From Paracoccaceae bacterium (GTDB lineage: Bacteria > Pseudomonadota > Alphaproteobacteria > Rhodobacterales > Rhodobacteraceae), in contig JAAEUI010000113.1 in assembly GCA_024227475.1 (NCBI GenBank), positions 1 to 33,042 of the forward strand: a DNA stretch of 33,042 bases. Direction: 5' to 3'. This document shows, in pieces, positions 25,408 through 32,943 of this stretch (position 1 is its first letter; each line of letters begins with the position of its first letter). The position numbers and the translations under genes are program-made. The notes under the pieces are model-generated. The model made no database searches, was not told the DNA's origin, and was given only the letters and a program-made list of their open reading frames with translations.

Positions 25408-25820
25408 CAGATTGCCGTGAAGGTCAGAAGCCCGGCCGACGCCAGGGAAACCTCACAGGTCGCCTCACCATCATACTGCCCTGCATATTCGATCGATGTG
25501 ATCTGGAACGGGCCTTCAACGGTCCCGAAATCTGGAAGAATTACCTGATAGTCCTCGACATCCCCGTCAAAGAAAATCTGCCGCGCCCGGGCATCCGTTG
25601 CATCATCGCGAAACACACCTGCACCGCTGATCGCGGCAGTTTTCACTCCGCCACCAATCAGCAACTCTCGCCAACCCTCAGCACTTTCCATCGACGTCAC
25701 ATCAACCGTTTCCGTGTTAAACGAAATCCGCGACGCCCGCAGACCGGCGAAAGTCGCGAAGGCGCCGACGCCATCCATATCAATCTTGACCAACAGGTCC
25801 TTGCCGTTTTGGGCAACCAT
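25407..25820 (-). CDS. orfg9: GTA major tail tube protein (gp9)
   Basis: A 137-residue major tail protein (TP901-1/GTA type), which stacks in rings to form the tail tube. Features are the start GKDLLVKIDMDGVGAFATFA, FNTETVDVTSMESAEGWREL, and the end GEATCEVSLASAGLLTFTAI. GGAGA lies seven bases before the ATG at 25820, the best ribosome binding site among the tail genes, as would suit an abundant protein. Confidence 0.93.
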   Translation of the reverse strand: MVAQNGKDLLVKIDMDGVGAFATFAGLRASRISFNTETVDVTSMESAEGWRELLIGGGVKTAAISGAGVFRDDATDARARQIFFDGDVEDYQVILPDFGTVEGPFQITSIEYAGQYDGEATCEVSLASAGLLTFTAI

Positions 25821-25873
25821 TTATTCTCTCCAAATCAGTCGTTTATCAAAAAGGGCCAACCGATAAGCTGGCC

Positions 25874-26284
25874 TCAGTCGTCTTCTGCAAACGCGCGAAA
25901 CGTCAGGATAATCCGCCGCTTCTCGGGTGACTTTCCCCGCACAGCCCGGGCTTTGCGAAAGTGCAGACCAACCAGCTTGCCCCGTACCAGCGTAACGTCG
26001 GCATCTATCAAAGCATCGCAAATCGCAGCGGCAAGCTCCTTTGCTTTGGAAAACCCTGCCGTGTCGGTCACGACCTGAACGCTGAAGTCATGCATGGCGC
26101 CGGTGCTGGTTTTGCTCGATCGGTCTCGTGTCGTTTCCTCTCCCAGCAGCACAAACAAGGCCGGAACCTTGCCGCGTGGCGGCGCATCGAAAATATCCGT
26201 CCCAACCAGCGCAGTTACTGCCGCGTCGCCGCTCAGCGCGGCAAACACCGCCTGTTGCAGGCCAAAAGCCAGAGCATAGCTCAT
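25874..26284 (-). CDS. orfg8: GTA tail terminator, DUF3168 (gp8)
   Basis: A 136-residue DUF3168 protein, the tail terminator of RcGTA that caps the tube at the neck. LQQAVFAALSGDAAVTALVG, IFDAPPRGKVPALFVLLGEE and FSVQVVTD are the family segments. It overlaps the previous gene by four bases (ATGA). Confidence 0.92.
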   Translation of the reverse strand: MSYALAFGLQQAVFAALSGDAAVTALVGTDIFDAPPRGKVPALFVLLGEETTRDRSSKTSTGAMHDFSVQVVTDTAGFSKAKELAAAICDALIDADVTLVRGKLVGLHFRKARAVRGKSPEKRRIILTFRAFAEDD

Positions 26285-26637
26285 TCCAGTTCCTCCTCAT
26301 GCGCCCAACACTCCAGATACAGGCCAATCGGATCCTGCTCGCTGACGGCATCAATCAAAAACAGCCGGTTTTGGTCTCGAAAACGCTGCCCGGGCACGGG
26401 TCGTGTGGTGGCCCCCTGCAGTGCCGCCCGTACAACAATGCGGTACCGCACTCTGGCCAGTTCCCCACCCGCTGCCAAACCGCTGTTGGCCGTCCGGGCA
26501 TCAACTGCCCCCCAAAGGGTACCGACCAGGGCCCAGCTCTCTACATATCCACCAGCTAGATCGGGGTTACGTGTCACTGCCTCCAGCTCCAGCCGCCGAT
26601 TAAGAGAAAACCCGCTCCTGTGTGCATTTCGCCCCAT
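26281..26637 (-). CDS. orfg7: GTA head-tail stopper (gp7)
   Basis: A 118-residue head-tail joining protein (HK97 gp10/SPP1 gp16 type), named stopper in RcGTA, which holds packaged DNA. The ATG at 26637 overlaps the upstream TGA (TGATG) with GGAGG six bases before; a GTG at 26640 is less likely. The FRDQNRLFLIDAVSE and LYLECWAHEE parts fit the family. Confidence 0.9.
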   Translation of the reverse strand: MGRNAHRSGFSLNRRLELEAVTRNPDLAGGYVESWALVGTLWGAVDARTANSGLAAGGELARVRYRIVVRAALQGATTRPVPGQRFRDQNRLFLIDAVSEQDPIGLYLECWAHEEELE

Positions 26638-27224
26638 CACGTGCCTCCAAAAACCCGCAGGGGCCGAAACCGTGCCAGCAGCGCCAGAATTCCAGAAGGC
26701 AGCCTGGCTACATCCTGACTTGCACGATTGTCATAATAATCCGCTGCCAACATCAGAACCGCCCGGCCAAGGTCAGGTGGCACATCATCCCAATCGGCGC
26801 CATATCCCGCGTCAAAGGTTAATTCCACCGACCCATGCGTCGGGATCACCGGCAATGCCAGCCCGGTGGCCGCAATCGAGGGCGCCTGATCATCCGGGCA
26901 CAACCGGTATTCCAGCGCACTGACAACGGTTTCCCCGGCAGCTTGATCCACAAGCTTCACCTCGCTGATCACATTGATCGGGCGCACCGGCAGCACCTGC
27001 CGATCATAGTGACGCCAGGCCGTTAGACCCCAGTTGAATGTCTTTTGCAGCAACACTAATTCGGTGCGCCCTTCAACAACTGAAATGGCTGCCCGCAAAT
27101 AGGCCTCCAGCAATTCATCCTGCATCCCGTCTTCAGCAAACCCGGTCCCCAGCCGCAAATGCTGGGTCAGCAGCGTAACTGGCAGGCTCGCCGTTGGAAC
27201 AGTTGTCAACTCTGTCAGTATCAT
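26637..27224 (-). CDS. orfg6: GTA head-tail adaptor (gp6)
   Basis: A 195-residue gp6-like connector, the adaptor ring under the portal. Its visible segments are LLEAYLRAAISVVEGRTELV, a beta-rich middle, and DVPPDLGRAVLMLAADYYDN. The frame is open far upstream, but ATG 27224 is nine bases after GGGAGG and starts the usual MILTELT..PVTL. It is separated from the capsid gene by 192 bases that fold into several hairpins. Confidence 0.92.
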   Translation of the reverse strand: MILTELTTVPTASLPVTLLTQHLRLGTGFAEDGMQDELLEAYLRAAISVVEGRTELVLLQKTFNWGLTAWRHYDRQVLPVRPINVISEVKLVDQAAGETVVSALEYRLCPDDQAPSIAATGLALPVIPTHGSVELTFDAGYGADWDDVPPDLGRAVLMLAADYYDNRASQDVARLPSGILALLARFRPLRVFGGT

Positions 27225-27266
27225 CCTGATTAACCTCCCTGAATTTGAAGTAAGATGGCGCCTTCC

Positions 27267-27359
27267 GCACTGTTCGGACGGAGGGGAGCAGCTGGACAGT
27301 GCAGAAGAGCGCCAGAGCCCGGTTATGGGCCCTAAACCGGGCGCAACACTGCCGCGCCC
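27267..27359 (-). promoter_or_regulatory. Hairpin cluster between capsid and adaptor genes
   Basis: In the transcribed strand three hairpins can form: GGGCGC (27344-27339 complement region) with GCGCCC at 27354-27359, GCCCGGTT with AACCGGGC (27317-27324 and 27335-27342), and GCACTGT with ACAGTGC (27267-27273 and 27296-27302). The first two share bases 27339-27342, so they exclude each other. No T-tract follows, so it is not a plain terminator. It may be an RNA stability, processing or attenuation element that lets the capsid protein be made in excess. Confidence 0.5.
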
Positions 27360-27416
27360 GACACCCACCCGAAGGGGGATTTCATTGAAATTTGGGAAAA
27401 GAGCTTCCTGTAAAAG

Positions 27417-28616
27417 TCAGACCGTGCCGAATTTCAGCAACTTGATTGCCGCAAAGTCGGTCACATCTCCGCCCACTCGTTTGGTGGCATAAAACAGCAC
27501 GTTCGGTTTGGCGCTGAACGGATCGCGCAATATCCGCAGGTCTGGGCGTTCCGCCACCGTATATCCGGCGTTGAAATCGCCAAAGGCAATCGCCATCCCA
27601 TCCGACGCCACATCCGGCATGTCTTCAGCAACAAGCACCCGATAGCCCATCAACCGCGCGGGTTCTCCTGCCGCCAGTCCATCCGACCACAGGAACCGCC
27701 CGTCCGCATCCTTCATCTTGCGTACTGTGCCGGCAGTTTTCGAATTCATCACGAAACTTGCATTGGTCCGATACTGCGCCGTCAGAGAATAAACCAGATC
27801 GACAATCGCATCTGCCGGGTCCGTGCTGGCAAAATCGCCATCCGCCCCGGTCACGGTGTAACCGATGCTGCCCCAGCTCCAGGCGCCTTCCGCGACTGCG
27901 GTGTGAGCCAGAAATCCCATTGGCTTATCGAGCCCGTCTCCATTGATAAATGCGCCTCCCTCGGCGCGGGCAAATTTCTCCGCAATCCGCGTCGCCAGCC
28001 AGCCCTCGACGTCAAAAGCCGAGTCATCCAGCAGGCGTTGCGACGATTTCGGCAAGGCTGACAGCTCATGCAACGGGATCGAAATCCGGTCAAACTGCGG
28101 TGTTCCCGTCTCGGTGGTCGTCGCGGTTTCTGTCGCCCAGCCCGCGCCCATTTCAGTGTGATCAACCAAAACGTCATACGCCGTAGCTTCCACTGCCACC
28201 ACATTTGCAATCGCCCGGATGGAAGCAGCTGAATACAAAACCCCGGCTATCTGTTCAGCTGTCTGCGGATCCACCAGGTATCCACCATCCGCCGAAACCG
28301 CAGTACTCAACGCCTTCTCTTCCAGACCAAGGGCACGCATCGCATCATCATCACCGGAGCGAAGATAGGCCGCAAAAGCCTTTTTATGTGGAACTTCCAC
28401 TTCAGCAACGGCTGAAAGGGCGGGTCGGTTGGTCACTGAGGTTTTTCGTTCTAGCATGTTCAATCGGCTTTCCTGTTCCTGAATGGTGGATCTAAATTCC
28501 TGGTTCATCTCCGAGATATCCTGCAAAAACCCCTCCATCGCGGCCTTTACCTCAATTGAAGAGGTCCCAGCAGGCCCGCGACGGCCTGGCTGGTTTTTGG
28601 TTTCTTTCGTGTTCAT
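27417..28616 (-). CDS. orfg5: GTA major capsid protein, HK97 fold (gp5)
   Basis: A 399-residue HK97-family capsid protein. The N-terminal delta region (residues 1-70, mostly helical, KAAMEGFLQDISEMNQEFRS) is expected to be removed by the protease encoded just upstream. The mature part includes KAFAAYLRSGDDDAMRALGL, DGGYLVDPQTAEQI, the E-loop and the P-domain helix, and ends LLKFGTV. ATG at 28616, eight bases after AGGA. A 298-base untranslated gap on the upstream side and a hairpin-rich gap downstream are unusual in this otherwise tight cluster. Confidence 0.95.
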   Translation of the reverse strand: MNTKETKNQPGRRGPAGTSSIEVKAAMEGFLQDISEMNQEFRSTIQEQESRLNMLERKTSVTNRPALSAVAEVEVPHKKAFAAYLRSGDDDAMRALGLEEKALSTAVSADGGYLVDPQTAEQIAGVLYSAASIRAIANVVAVEATAYDVLVDHTEMGAGWATETATTTETGTPQFDRISIPLHELSALPKSSQRLLDDSAFDVEGWLATRIAEKFARAEGGAFINGDGLDKPMGFLAHTAVAEGAWSWGSIGYTVTGADGDFASTDPADAIVDLVYSLTAQYRTNASFVMNSKTAGTVRKMKDADGRFLWSDGLAAGEPARLMGYRVLVAEDMPDVASDGMAIAFGDFNAGYTVAERPDLRILRDPFSAKPNVLFYATKRVGGDVTDFAAIKLLKFGTV

Positions 28617-28914
28617 CAATCAATCCTGTCTAGAGCACTTTGCGTCTCAACCGTTTCAGTTAAGACGCAAAGTGTCGGTTTAAGTTATTGAAATGGCAGC
28701 CATTTGTGTCCACTTTGTGATTCAAGACAAACGCAAACGCTCCAAAGGCGCAGGCATCCGATCTGGTTGGGACCGGTGCCGGACGCGGAGTTAAGCTTTC
28801 GATTTTCGCCGCTATCTTCACCAACTACGGGGTAAAATTGCTCAACGCCCAAAGCAGCAGACCTTCCTTTTCGCAGGCTTGCCGGGCGTCTGCTACACCC
28901 GACCCGCCGCGTCT
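28617..28914. other. g4-g5 intergenic gap with palindromes
   Basis: No open frame of note. A 12-bp palindrome lies at 28636-28674 (CACTTTGCGTCT with AGACGCAAAGTG), directly upstream of the capsid ribosome binding site. A second inverted repeat, AAATGGC/GCCATTT, is at 28691-28705, and GCAGAC/GTCTGC arms occur near 28855-28895. No clear promoter is seen, but one is possible. Confidence 0.5.
28636..28674. repeat. Palindrome upstream of the capsid gene
   Basis: Arms 28636-28647 and 28663-28674 are perfectly complementary over 12 bp, with AAC/GTT continuing inside around a TTTCA centre. The form is like the palindromic units near purL, so it may belong to the same class of dispersed elements. It ends the leader 20 bases before the capsid ATG. 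Confidence 0.75.
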
Positions 28915-29466
28915 CTATTCCTTGATACTGGCGCTCGCCGCTCCAATCATCGCCACCAGGTCACCCGCCAGCGCTTCTTCTTCGTCGCTCCCGACCCTGG
29001 CCTCGGGCAGCATCGGGAATGTAACGAGCGAGACCTCCCAAAGATCGAGTTCATGCAACAGCCTCGCGCCATCACTGGATTTCTCCGCCCGCACTGTGCG
29101 GTATCCAATCGACAAGCCGTCGATCGCCCCTGCATTTATCAGCGCCAGCGCCTCGGCACCTGCTTGCACTTCCGCCAGAATGCGCCCTTTCACAAACAAC
29201 CCCTTGGTGTCCTCGCGCACTTCATCCCACACGCCGATAGGTCGCCCCGGATCATGCTGCCATAACATTTTTACCGACCGCCCGGTTTTGGCGAGCGTAG
29301 CCAAAGAGGGCGCATAGGCTCCTTTGTTTACAACGTCCCCGCCCTGGTCCGGCGTTCCGAACACCGAGGCATAACCGCTGATCGCTCCTTCCGGCTTAAC
29401 TGCTATCTCGCTGTCAAACCTGCAAAATTTTGTTTCCAGCGGCGACCCGCTTTGGTGATAAGTCAT
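28915..29466 (-). CDS. orfg4: GTA prohead protease (gp4)
   Basis: A 183-residue U35-type prohead protease that matures the capsid shell. His71 in WQHDPGRPIGVW and Ser119 in GAIDGLSIGYR are the expected catalytic pair. Two ATGs compete: 29478 has AGGAG directly adjacent, which is too close, while 29466 is 12 bases from it, so 29466 is preferred; the difference is four residues. Confidence 0.93.
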   Translation of the reverse strand: MTYHQSGSPLETKFCRFDSEIAVKPEGAISGYASVFGTPDQGGDVVNKGAYAPSLATLAKTGRSVKMLWQHDPGRPIGVWDEVREDTKGLFVKGRILAEVQAGAEALALINAGAIDGLSIGYRTVRAEKSSDGARLLHELDLWEVSLVTFPMLPEARVGSDEEEALAGDLVAMIGAASASIKE

Positions 29467-29546
29467 CTCGCTATTCATCTCCTGAATTATTTTGAAAGCA
29501 CAATAATCAGCACGATCCCACTCCGGATTGGCGCATTTCTTTTGGG

Positions 29547-29786
29547 TCACCCACCGGCGATCCCGAAAAAAGTCTGTGCAGCGCGTGCCAACACAACTGC
29601 AGCCACACCATAAACCGCCAGCCAAAGCCGCTTTTCCAACCTTTCCAAGGCTGCTTCGATGGTCGCCAGCCTCTTCTCCAAAGACCGCCAGCGTTCATCC
29701 GTCACCCGCTCATGGGTTTCCAGTCGTGCCGCCGCTTCAAACGGTTCGTACAGATAACGCGATCCACCGCCAGACCGCTTACGCAT
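29547..29786 (-). CDS. GTA small membrane protein (gp3.5)
   Basis: A 79-residue protein from ATG 29786, which overlaps the portal gene stop (ATGCGTAA). A helical part (RLETHERVTDERWRSLEKRL) leads to a C-terminal hydrophobic segment (WLAVYGVAAVVLARAAQTFF). It is in the place of RcGTA g3.5, a conserved gene of unclear role. An earlier ATG at 29828 is less likely. Confidence 0.8.
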   Translation of the reverse strand: MRKRSGGGSRYLYEPFEAAARLETHERVTDERWRSLEKRLATIEAALERLEKRLWLAVYGVAAVVLARAAQTFFGIAGG

Positions 29787-30957
29787 CGACACCCGCCGGC
29801 AATCCAAGCATTTGGCGTTTTTCGGCATTGCTTAAAAACGCGGCAGTCGCCACACGGCTCCACTGGGCTTCGCGCTCTATGGCCAGTGCCGGCACGTCAT
29901 CCAGGTCCGGTTTCAGCATCAGCTTTGCTTCATAATGGTCTGGCAACCAAGCAGAAATCGCCGCCATAACTTTTGCGACCAGGGGAATAACCGTCAGCCG
30001 GTAAAACGCTCGGTTCGCCTCCGCATAGTTGGCGTAAGTCGCGTCTCCGGGCAATCCGAGCAACATCGGCGGCACCCCGAACGCTAGCGCAATTTCCCGC
30101 GCAGCGCCCTCTTTCGTCTTTAGAAATTCCATGTCAGACGGCGAAAACCCCATCGGCTTCCAATCCAGCCCACCTTCCAGCAACATCGGTCGCCCGGCAT
30201 TGCGAGCACCCTGGTGATTCATCTCAATCTCATCAATCAGCCGGGTATATTGATCGTGCTGCAGCGTCCCCTGCCCGTCCACTCCCCGATAAACAATCGC
30301 ACCCGAAGGCCGTGCTGCATTATCCAGCAGCGCCTTGCTCCATTTGCTCGCCGCATTATGCACATCCACCGCACTCGCCGCCGCCTGCATTGGTGACAGC
30401 CCATAATGATCATCCTGCGGATGAAACGCCCTAACATGGCAGATCGGTGGTGCCTCAACGGTCATATCGAACCGGTGTTTCTTTGCGCCCACGCAATATT
30501 CATAGGCCATCGGCCAGCCGTCGGCCCCCGGAACCACTTTCATCCGGTCCGACCGCAGGACATACAGCTCCTTAGGTGCACCTTTCACATCCTGCCCTGC
30601 GGCCTCCAGATAACCATCACCGCTAAGCAGCAACTGGCCAAAGAAACCTTCCAGAAAATCAGCGCGGCCCTGCATCGGGTTGGGCTGGGCCAGCAATTCC
30701 AAAACCGGATGCACGTCGTAACGCTTCTTCACGTCCTGCAAGACCAACGGCACCGCCGCCGCCGCCTCCGCAATCATCTTCACACAGCGAAACCCGACCG
30801 GGTTGCCGGTAAACCCGTTTCGGGTCAAGGATGCCACATCCCGCCCCGACCATACCGCTCGCCCGGCCCCGTGAACCGCAATCACCGGCCCGGTTGCCGA
30901 GGCTTTCTGTTCTGGCACATCACGCTTGGATGCCCCCCGCAAAAACTGCAGAACCAT
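29779..30957 (-). CDS. orfg3: GTA portal protein (gp3)
   Basis: A 392-residue HK97-type portal, the dodecameric ring through which DNA is pumped and released. Segments such as GNPVGFRCVKMIAEAAAAVP, LLSGDGYLEAAG, GLSPMQAAASAVDVHNAASKW and LGLPGDATYANYAEANRAFY are typical. AGGAG precedes the ATG at 30957. It follows the large terminase by 68 bases and overlaps g3.5 by eight. Confidence 0.95.
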   Translation of the reverse strand: MVLQFLRGASKRDVPEQKASATGPVIAVHGAGRAVWSGRDVASLTRNGFTGNPVGFRCVKMIAEAAAAVPLVLQDVKKRYDVHPVLELLAQPNPMQGRADFLEGFFGQLLLSGDGYLEAAGQDVKGAPKELYVLRSDRMKVVPGADGWPMAYEYCVGAKKHRFDMTVEAPPICHVRAFHPQDDHYGLSPMQAAASAVDVHNAASKWSKALLDNAARPSGAIVYRGVDGQGTLQHDQYTRLIDEIEMNHQGARNAGRPMLLEGGLDWKPMGFSPSDMEFLKTKEGAAREIALAFGVPPMLLGLPGDATYANYAEANRAFYRLTVIPLVAKVMAAISAWLPDHYEAKLMLKPDLDDVPALAIEREAQWSRVATAAFLSNAEKRQMLGLPAGVDA

Positions 30958-31025
30958 CTGATCTCGCTCCTGATTTTGTATTTCTTTTTCAACGCCATCC
31001 CCGCGAAAACAGGGGCCTTAACCTC

Positions 31026-32384
31026 TCACAAACCACGCACCTGTGGCCGTTGATAGGCAGCACTTGGATCAATCATCAGATCCGTCAGCGCCCAGACCAA
31101 AGCATCGACCCGGTCCGGGCTGCCCACTCCTTTGAAGCCGGCCAGCGTCATCTCGCACATCTGATCTTCCAGGTCCCGCATCTCCCCAACATGCGCCACA
31201 CGCCCCTGCTCATAAAGCGCAGCCACCGGCTCGGCCCGGGTCACCTTGCCTCGCTTGGCGCGCACCGCCCGGTAGGGCAACAGGCCCGACTGTTGGCGCA
31301 AAACGCTCTCGACCATCTTCCCCCCCTGGTTGACCTCGGCAACCACCCGGTCCGCCTCAAACCGTTCCGCCGCTGTAACCACAGCCCGCGCCCAGACATT
31401 GGGCGTCGCGCCCTGCACACTCAGATCAGCCAGAACATAGGCCCGCCAGTCCTGGGGCGGTCCCTGCATCTTCACCCCGGCAACAACGATACCACAGGCA
31501 TCCGACGTCACTTTGCTACTGGCAGGTGGATCAACCGCGACCACAATCCGGTCCAGTGCAGGTCGTTCTTCCAACCGAGCCTGATCAAATACTCTCAGTT
31601 GCCACAACGCACCCTCAACATCCTCCAGCAGCTCGCCGTCAAGCTCCTGCCGTCCCATCCGGCTTCCGGCATATTCGCAATACACTTTATCCAGAAAACT
31701 GCGTGCCAGATTAATTTTGTTGGCGCTGGTCGGAGCCGTGGTCACAACCGTGTTCCGCGCCTCCAGAATCTCTCGCAACACCGCAATGCTGCGCGGCGTC
31801 GTTGTCACCATTTGTTGCGGTCGTTCGCCCAGACGCAGCGCAAATTGCAGCATGTCCCAACACTCCCGCGCTTTCTTCCATTTGGCAAGTTCATCCACCC
31901 AGGCGCAGTCAAATTGCGGCCCTCGCAATGCCTCTGGGTTGCTGGCTGACATGACCCAGGCTTCAGCACCGTTCGGCCAGACCAGCACCTTACGTGTGGC
32001 ATGCCATTCCGGTTTCCGGTCCGGCGGGCAGCAGGCGATAATGCCGCTGTCGCCAAAAATCATCACTTCGCGCACCTGCTCGACGGTTTCTCCCACCAGC
32101 GCCACCCGCCGGCATTTCCCTTTGTCCGAGGGGCGTGACCCTTCAACCTGCTGGCGCACCCACTCTGCTCCGGCCCGGGTCTTCCCAGCCCCCCGGCCAC
32201 CCATGACAACCCATGTCGCCCAGTCACCTTTCGGCGCGCGCTGATGCTCCAGCGCCCAGAACTCGAACATCCAGGGCAAAGCTGCGAGTGCATTTTCGCT
32301 TAGATCATCGAGAAATTCCTCAACCTCCTCTTCGCTGGCGGAAGCGAGTAATGCGCTCAAGGATTTCGGTTCTTGCTCCGTCAA
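31026..32384 (-). CDS. orfg2: GTA large terminase (gp2)
   Basis: The packaging ATPase and nuclease, 452 residues from the TTG at 32384. Walker A is GGRGAGKT (residues 62-69), Walker B with the catalytic acid is WVDE (Asp164, Glu165), and the nuclease domain has VAVDPPASS (Asp285) and, near the end, SPDRVDALVWAL. The frame extends upstream to an ATG at 32495, but that would overlap the small terminase by 176 bases and adds an unlikely N-terminus. TTG 32384 has GGAG nine bases before it. The first ATG after it is far into the ATPase domain. Confidence 0.92.
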   Translation of the reverse strand: MTEQEPKSLSALLASASEEEVEEFLDDLSENALAALPWMFEFWALEHQRAPKGDWATWVVMGGRGAGKTRAGAEWVRQQVEGSRPSDKGKCRRVALVGETVEQVREVMIFGDSGIIACCPPDRKPEWHATRKVLVWPNGAEAWVMSASNPEALRGPQFDCAWVDELAKWKKARECWDMLQFALRLGERPQQMVTTTPRSIAVLREILEARNTVVTTAPTSANKINLARSFLDKVYCEYAGSRMGRQELDGELLEDVEGALWQLRVFDQARLEERPALDRIVVAVDPPASSKVTSDACGIVVAGVKMQGPPQDWRAYVLADLSVQGATPNVWARAVVTAAERFEADRVVAEVNQGGKMVESVLRQQSGLLPYRAVRAKRGKVTRAEPVAALYEQGRVAHVGEMRDLEDQMCEMTLAGFKGVGSPDRVDALVWALTDLMIDPSAAYQRPQVRGL

Positions 32385-32649
32385 GGTCGAGCGCTCCGCC
32401 CTGCAAAACGCCTCTGATTGAACTGCTGTATTTTCCAATTTCTGCCTCGTGTTTGGCCAGAATCGCCAATGCGTTGTGGTAATTCCCAGATGCATTTTTC
32501 AGGTTTTGCGCCTGTTCTTTTGAAAGCTTGCCAGCATTGAGCTTCTCAAGCTCTCCAAGCACCCGGTCTTTGGTTACCGAAAGCAACCGCCTTGCCTGCG
32601 CTACCTCTTTGAGCAGGTCAAATTCCCCTTGGGGATCCTCAATTTTCAT
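32320..32649 (-). CDS. orfg1: GTA small terminase (gp1)
   Basis: A 109-residue protein in the place of RcGTA gp1, the small terminase. It is helical with a likely coiled coil (LLKEVAQARRLLSVTKDRVL, KLNAGKLSKEQAQNLKNASG) and lacks a recognisable DNA-binding helix-turn-helix, as reported for GTA small terminases, in line with packaging of random DNA. GGAG lies 11 bases before the ATG. The 3' 65 bases overlap orfg2. Confidence 0.88.
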   Translation of the reverse strand: MKIEDPQGEFDLLKEVAQARRLLSVTKDRVLGELEKLNAGKLSKEQAQNLKNASGNYHNALAILAKHEAEIGKYSSSIRGVLQGGALDLDGARTEILERITRFRQRRGG

Positions 32650-32664
32650 TAATATTTGCGCTCC

Positions 32665-32682
32665 GACGGAAATTTATCCGTC
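32665..32682 (-). promoter_or_regulatory. Hairpin just before the orfg1 ribosome binding site
   Basis: A perfect 6-bp stem, GACGGA (32682-32677) and TCCGTC (32670-32665), with an AT loop, ends 15 bases before the orfg1 ATG and touches GGAG. It may tune initiation of the first GTA gene. Confidence 0.45.
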
Positions 32683-32690
32683 CGGTTAGA

Positions 32691-32728
32691 AAGAAAAAAC
32701 GGCCCGGAGTCCTTCGACCCGTGCCGTT
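32691..32728 (-). terminator. Leader terminator ahead of the GTA cluster
   Basis: On the minus strand AACGGCACGG (32728-32719) pairs with CCGGGCCGTT (32707-32698) with one mismatch, followed by TTTTTTCTT (ending 32691). It lies after the predicted transcription start near 32748 and before orfg1, so transcription from this promoter would have to read through it. It may be an attenuator. Confidence 0.8.
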
Positions 32729-32747
32729 TACCCACTTCTTCCAGCTT

Positions 32748-32784
32748 GACATGGGTTATACCTAAGGGAGTATGTAATGTCAAG
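32748..32784 (-). promoter_or_regulatory. Near-consensus sigma-70 promoter of the GTA cluster
   Basis: TTGACA (32783-32778) and TATAAC (32760-32755) on the minus strand are 17 bases apart, the ideal spacing. The predicted start is near 32748. Identical arms CTTGACAT / ATGTCAAG (32745-32752 and 32777-32784) form an inverted repeat around the whole promoter, with the -35 box in one arm and the start region in the other. Confidence 0.75.
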
Positions 32785-32943
32785 AATAATCTTTTAGGTT
32801 GTATTTTGAGTTTCGTTATTCCGTTTGAAAAATACCAAAACAACCGCCCTCAAACTTGCAAACGTGTGGCTCAAAATCTCCTATCGACTTTGATTTTTCG
32901 ATTTTAATTCTTACGCTTACAAGATTAATAATCACCCGGCACT

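Noticed and set aside
25961-26923. 320-codon open frame on the plus strand
   Set aside because: Antisense to GTA genes g6-g8; Arg/Pro/Ser/Gln-rich shadow without a start signal.
27225-27368. N-terminal extension of the adaptor gene
   Set aside because: The frame is open, but the extension is Gly/Pro/Ser/Arg-rich, has no start signal, and the ATG at 27224 has a good ribosome binding site.
30831-31949. 372-codon open frame on the plus strand
   Set aside because: Antisense to the portal and large terminase genes, whose motifs are unmistakable; shadow frame.
18405-32649. Integrated prophage
   Set aside because: Structural genes follow the RcGTA order exactly, and there is no integrase, repressor, replication gene, lysis cassette or attachment site at either edge.
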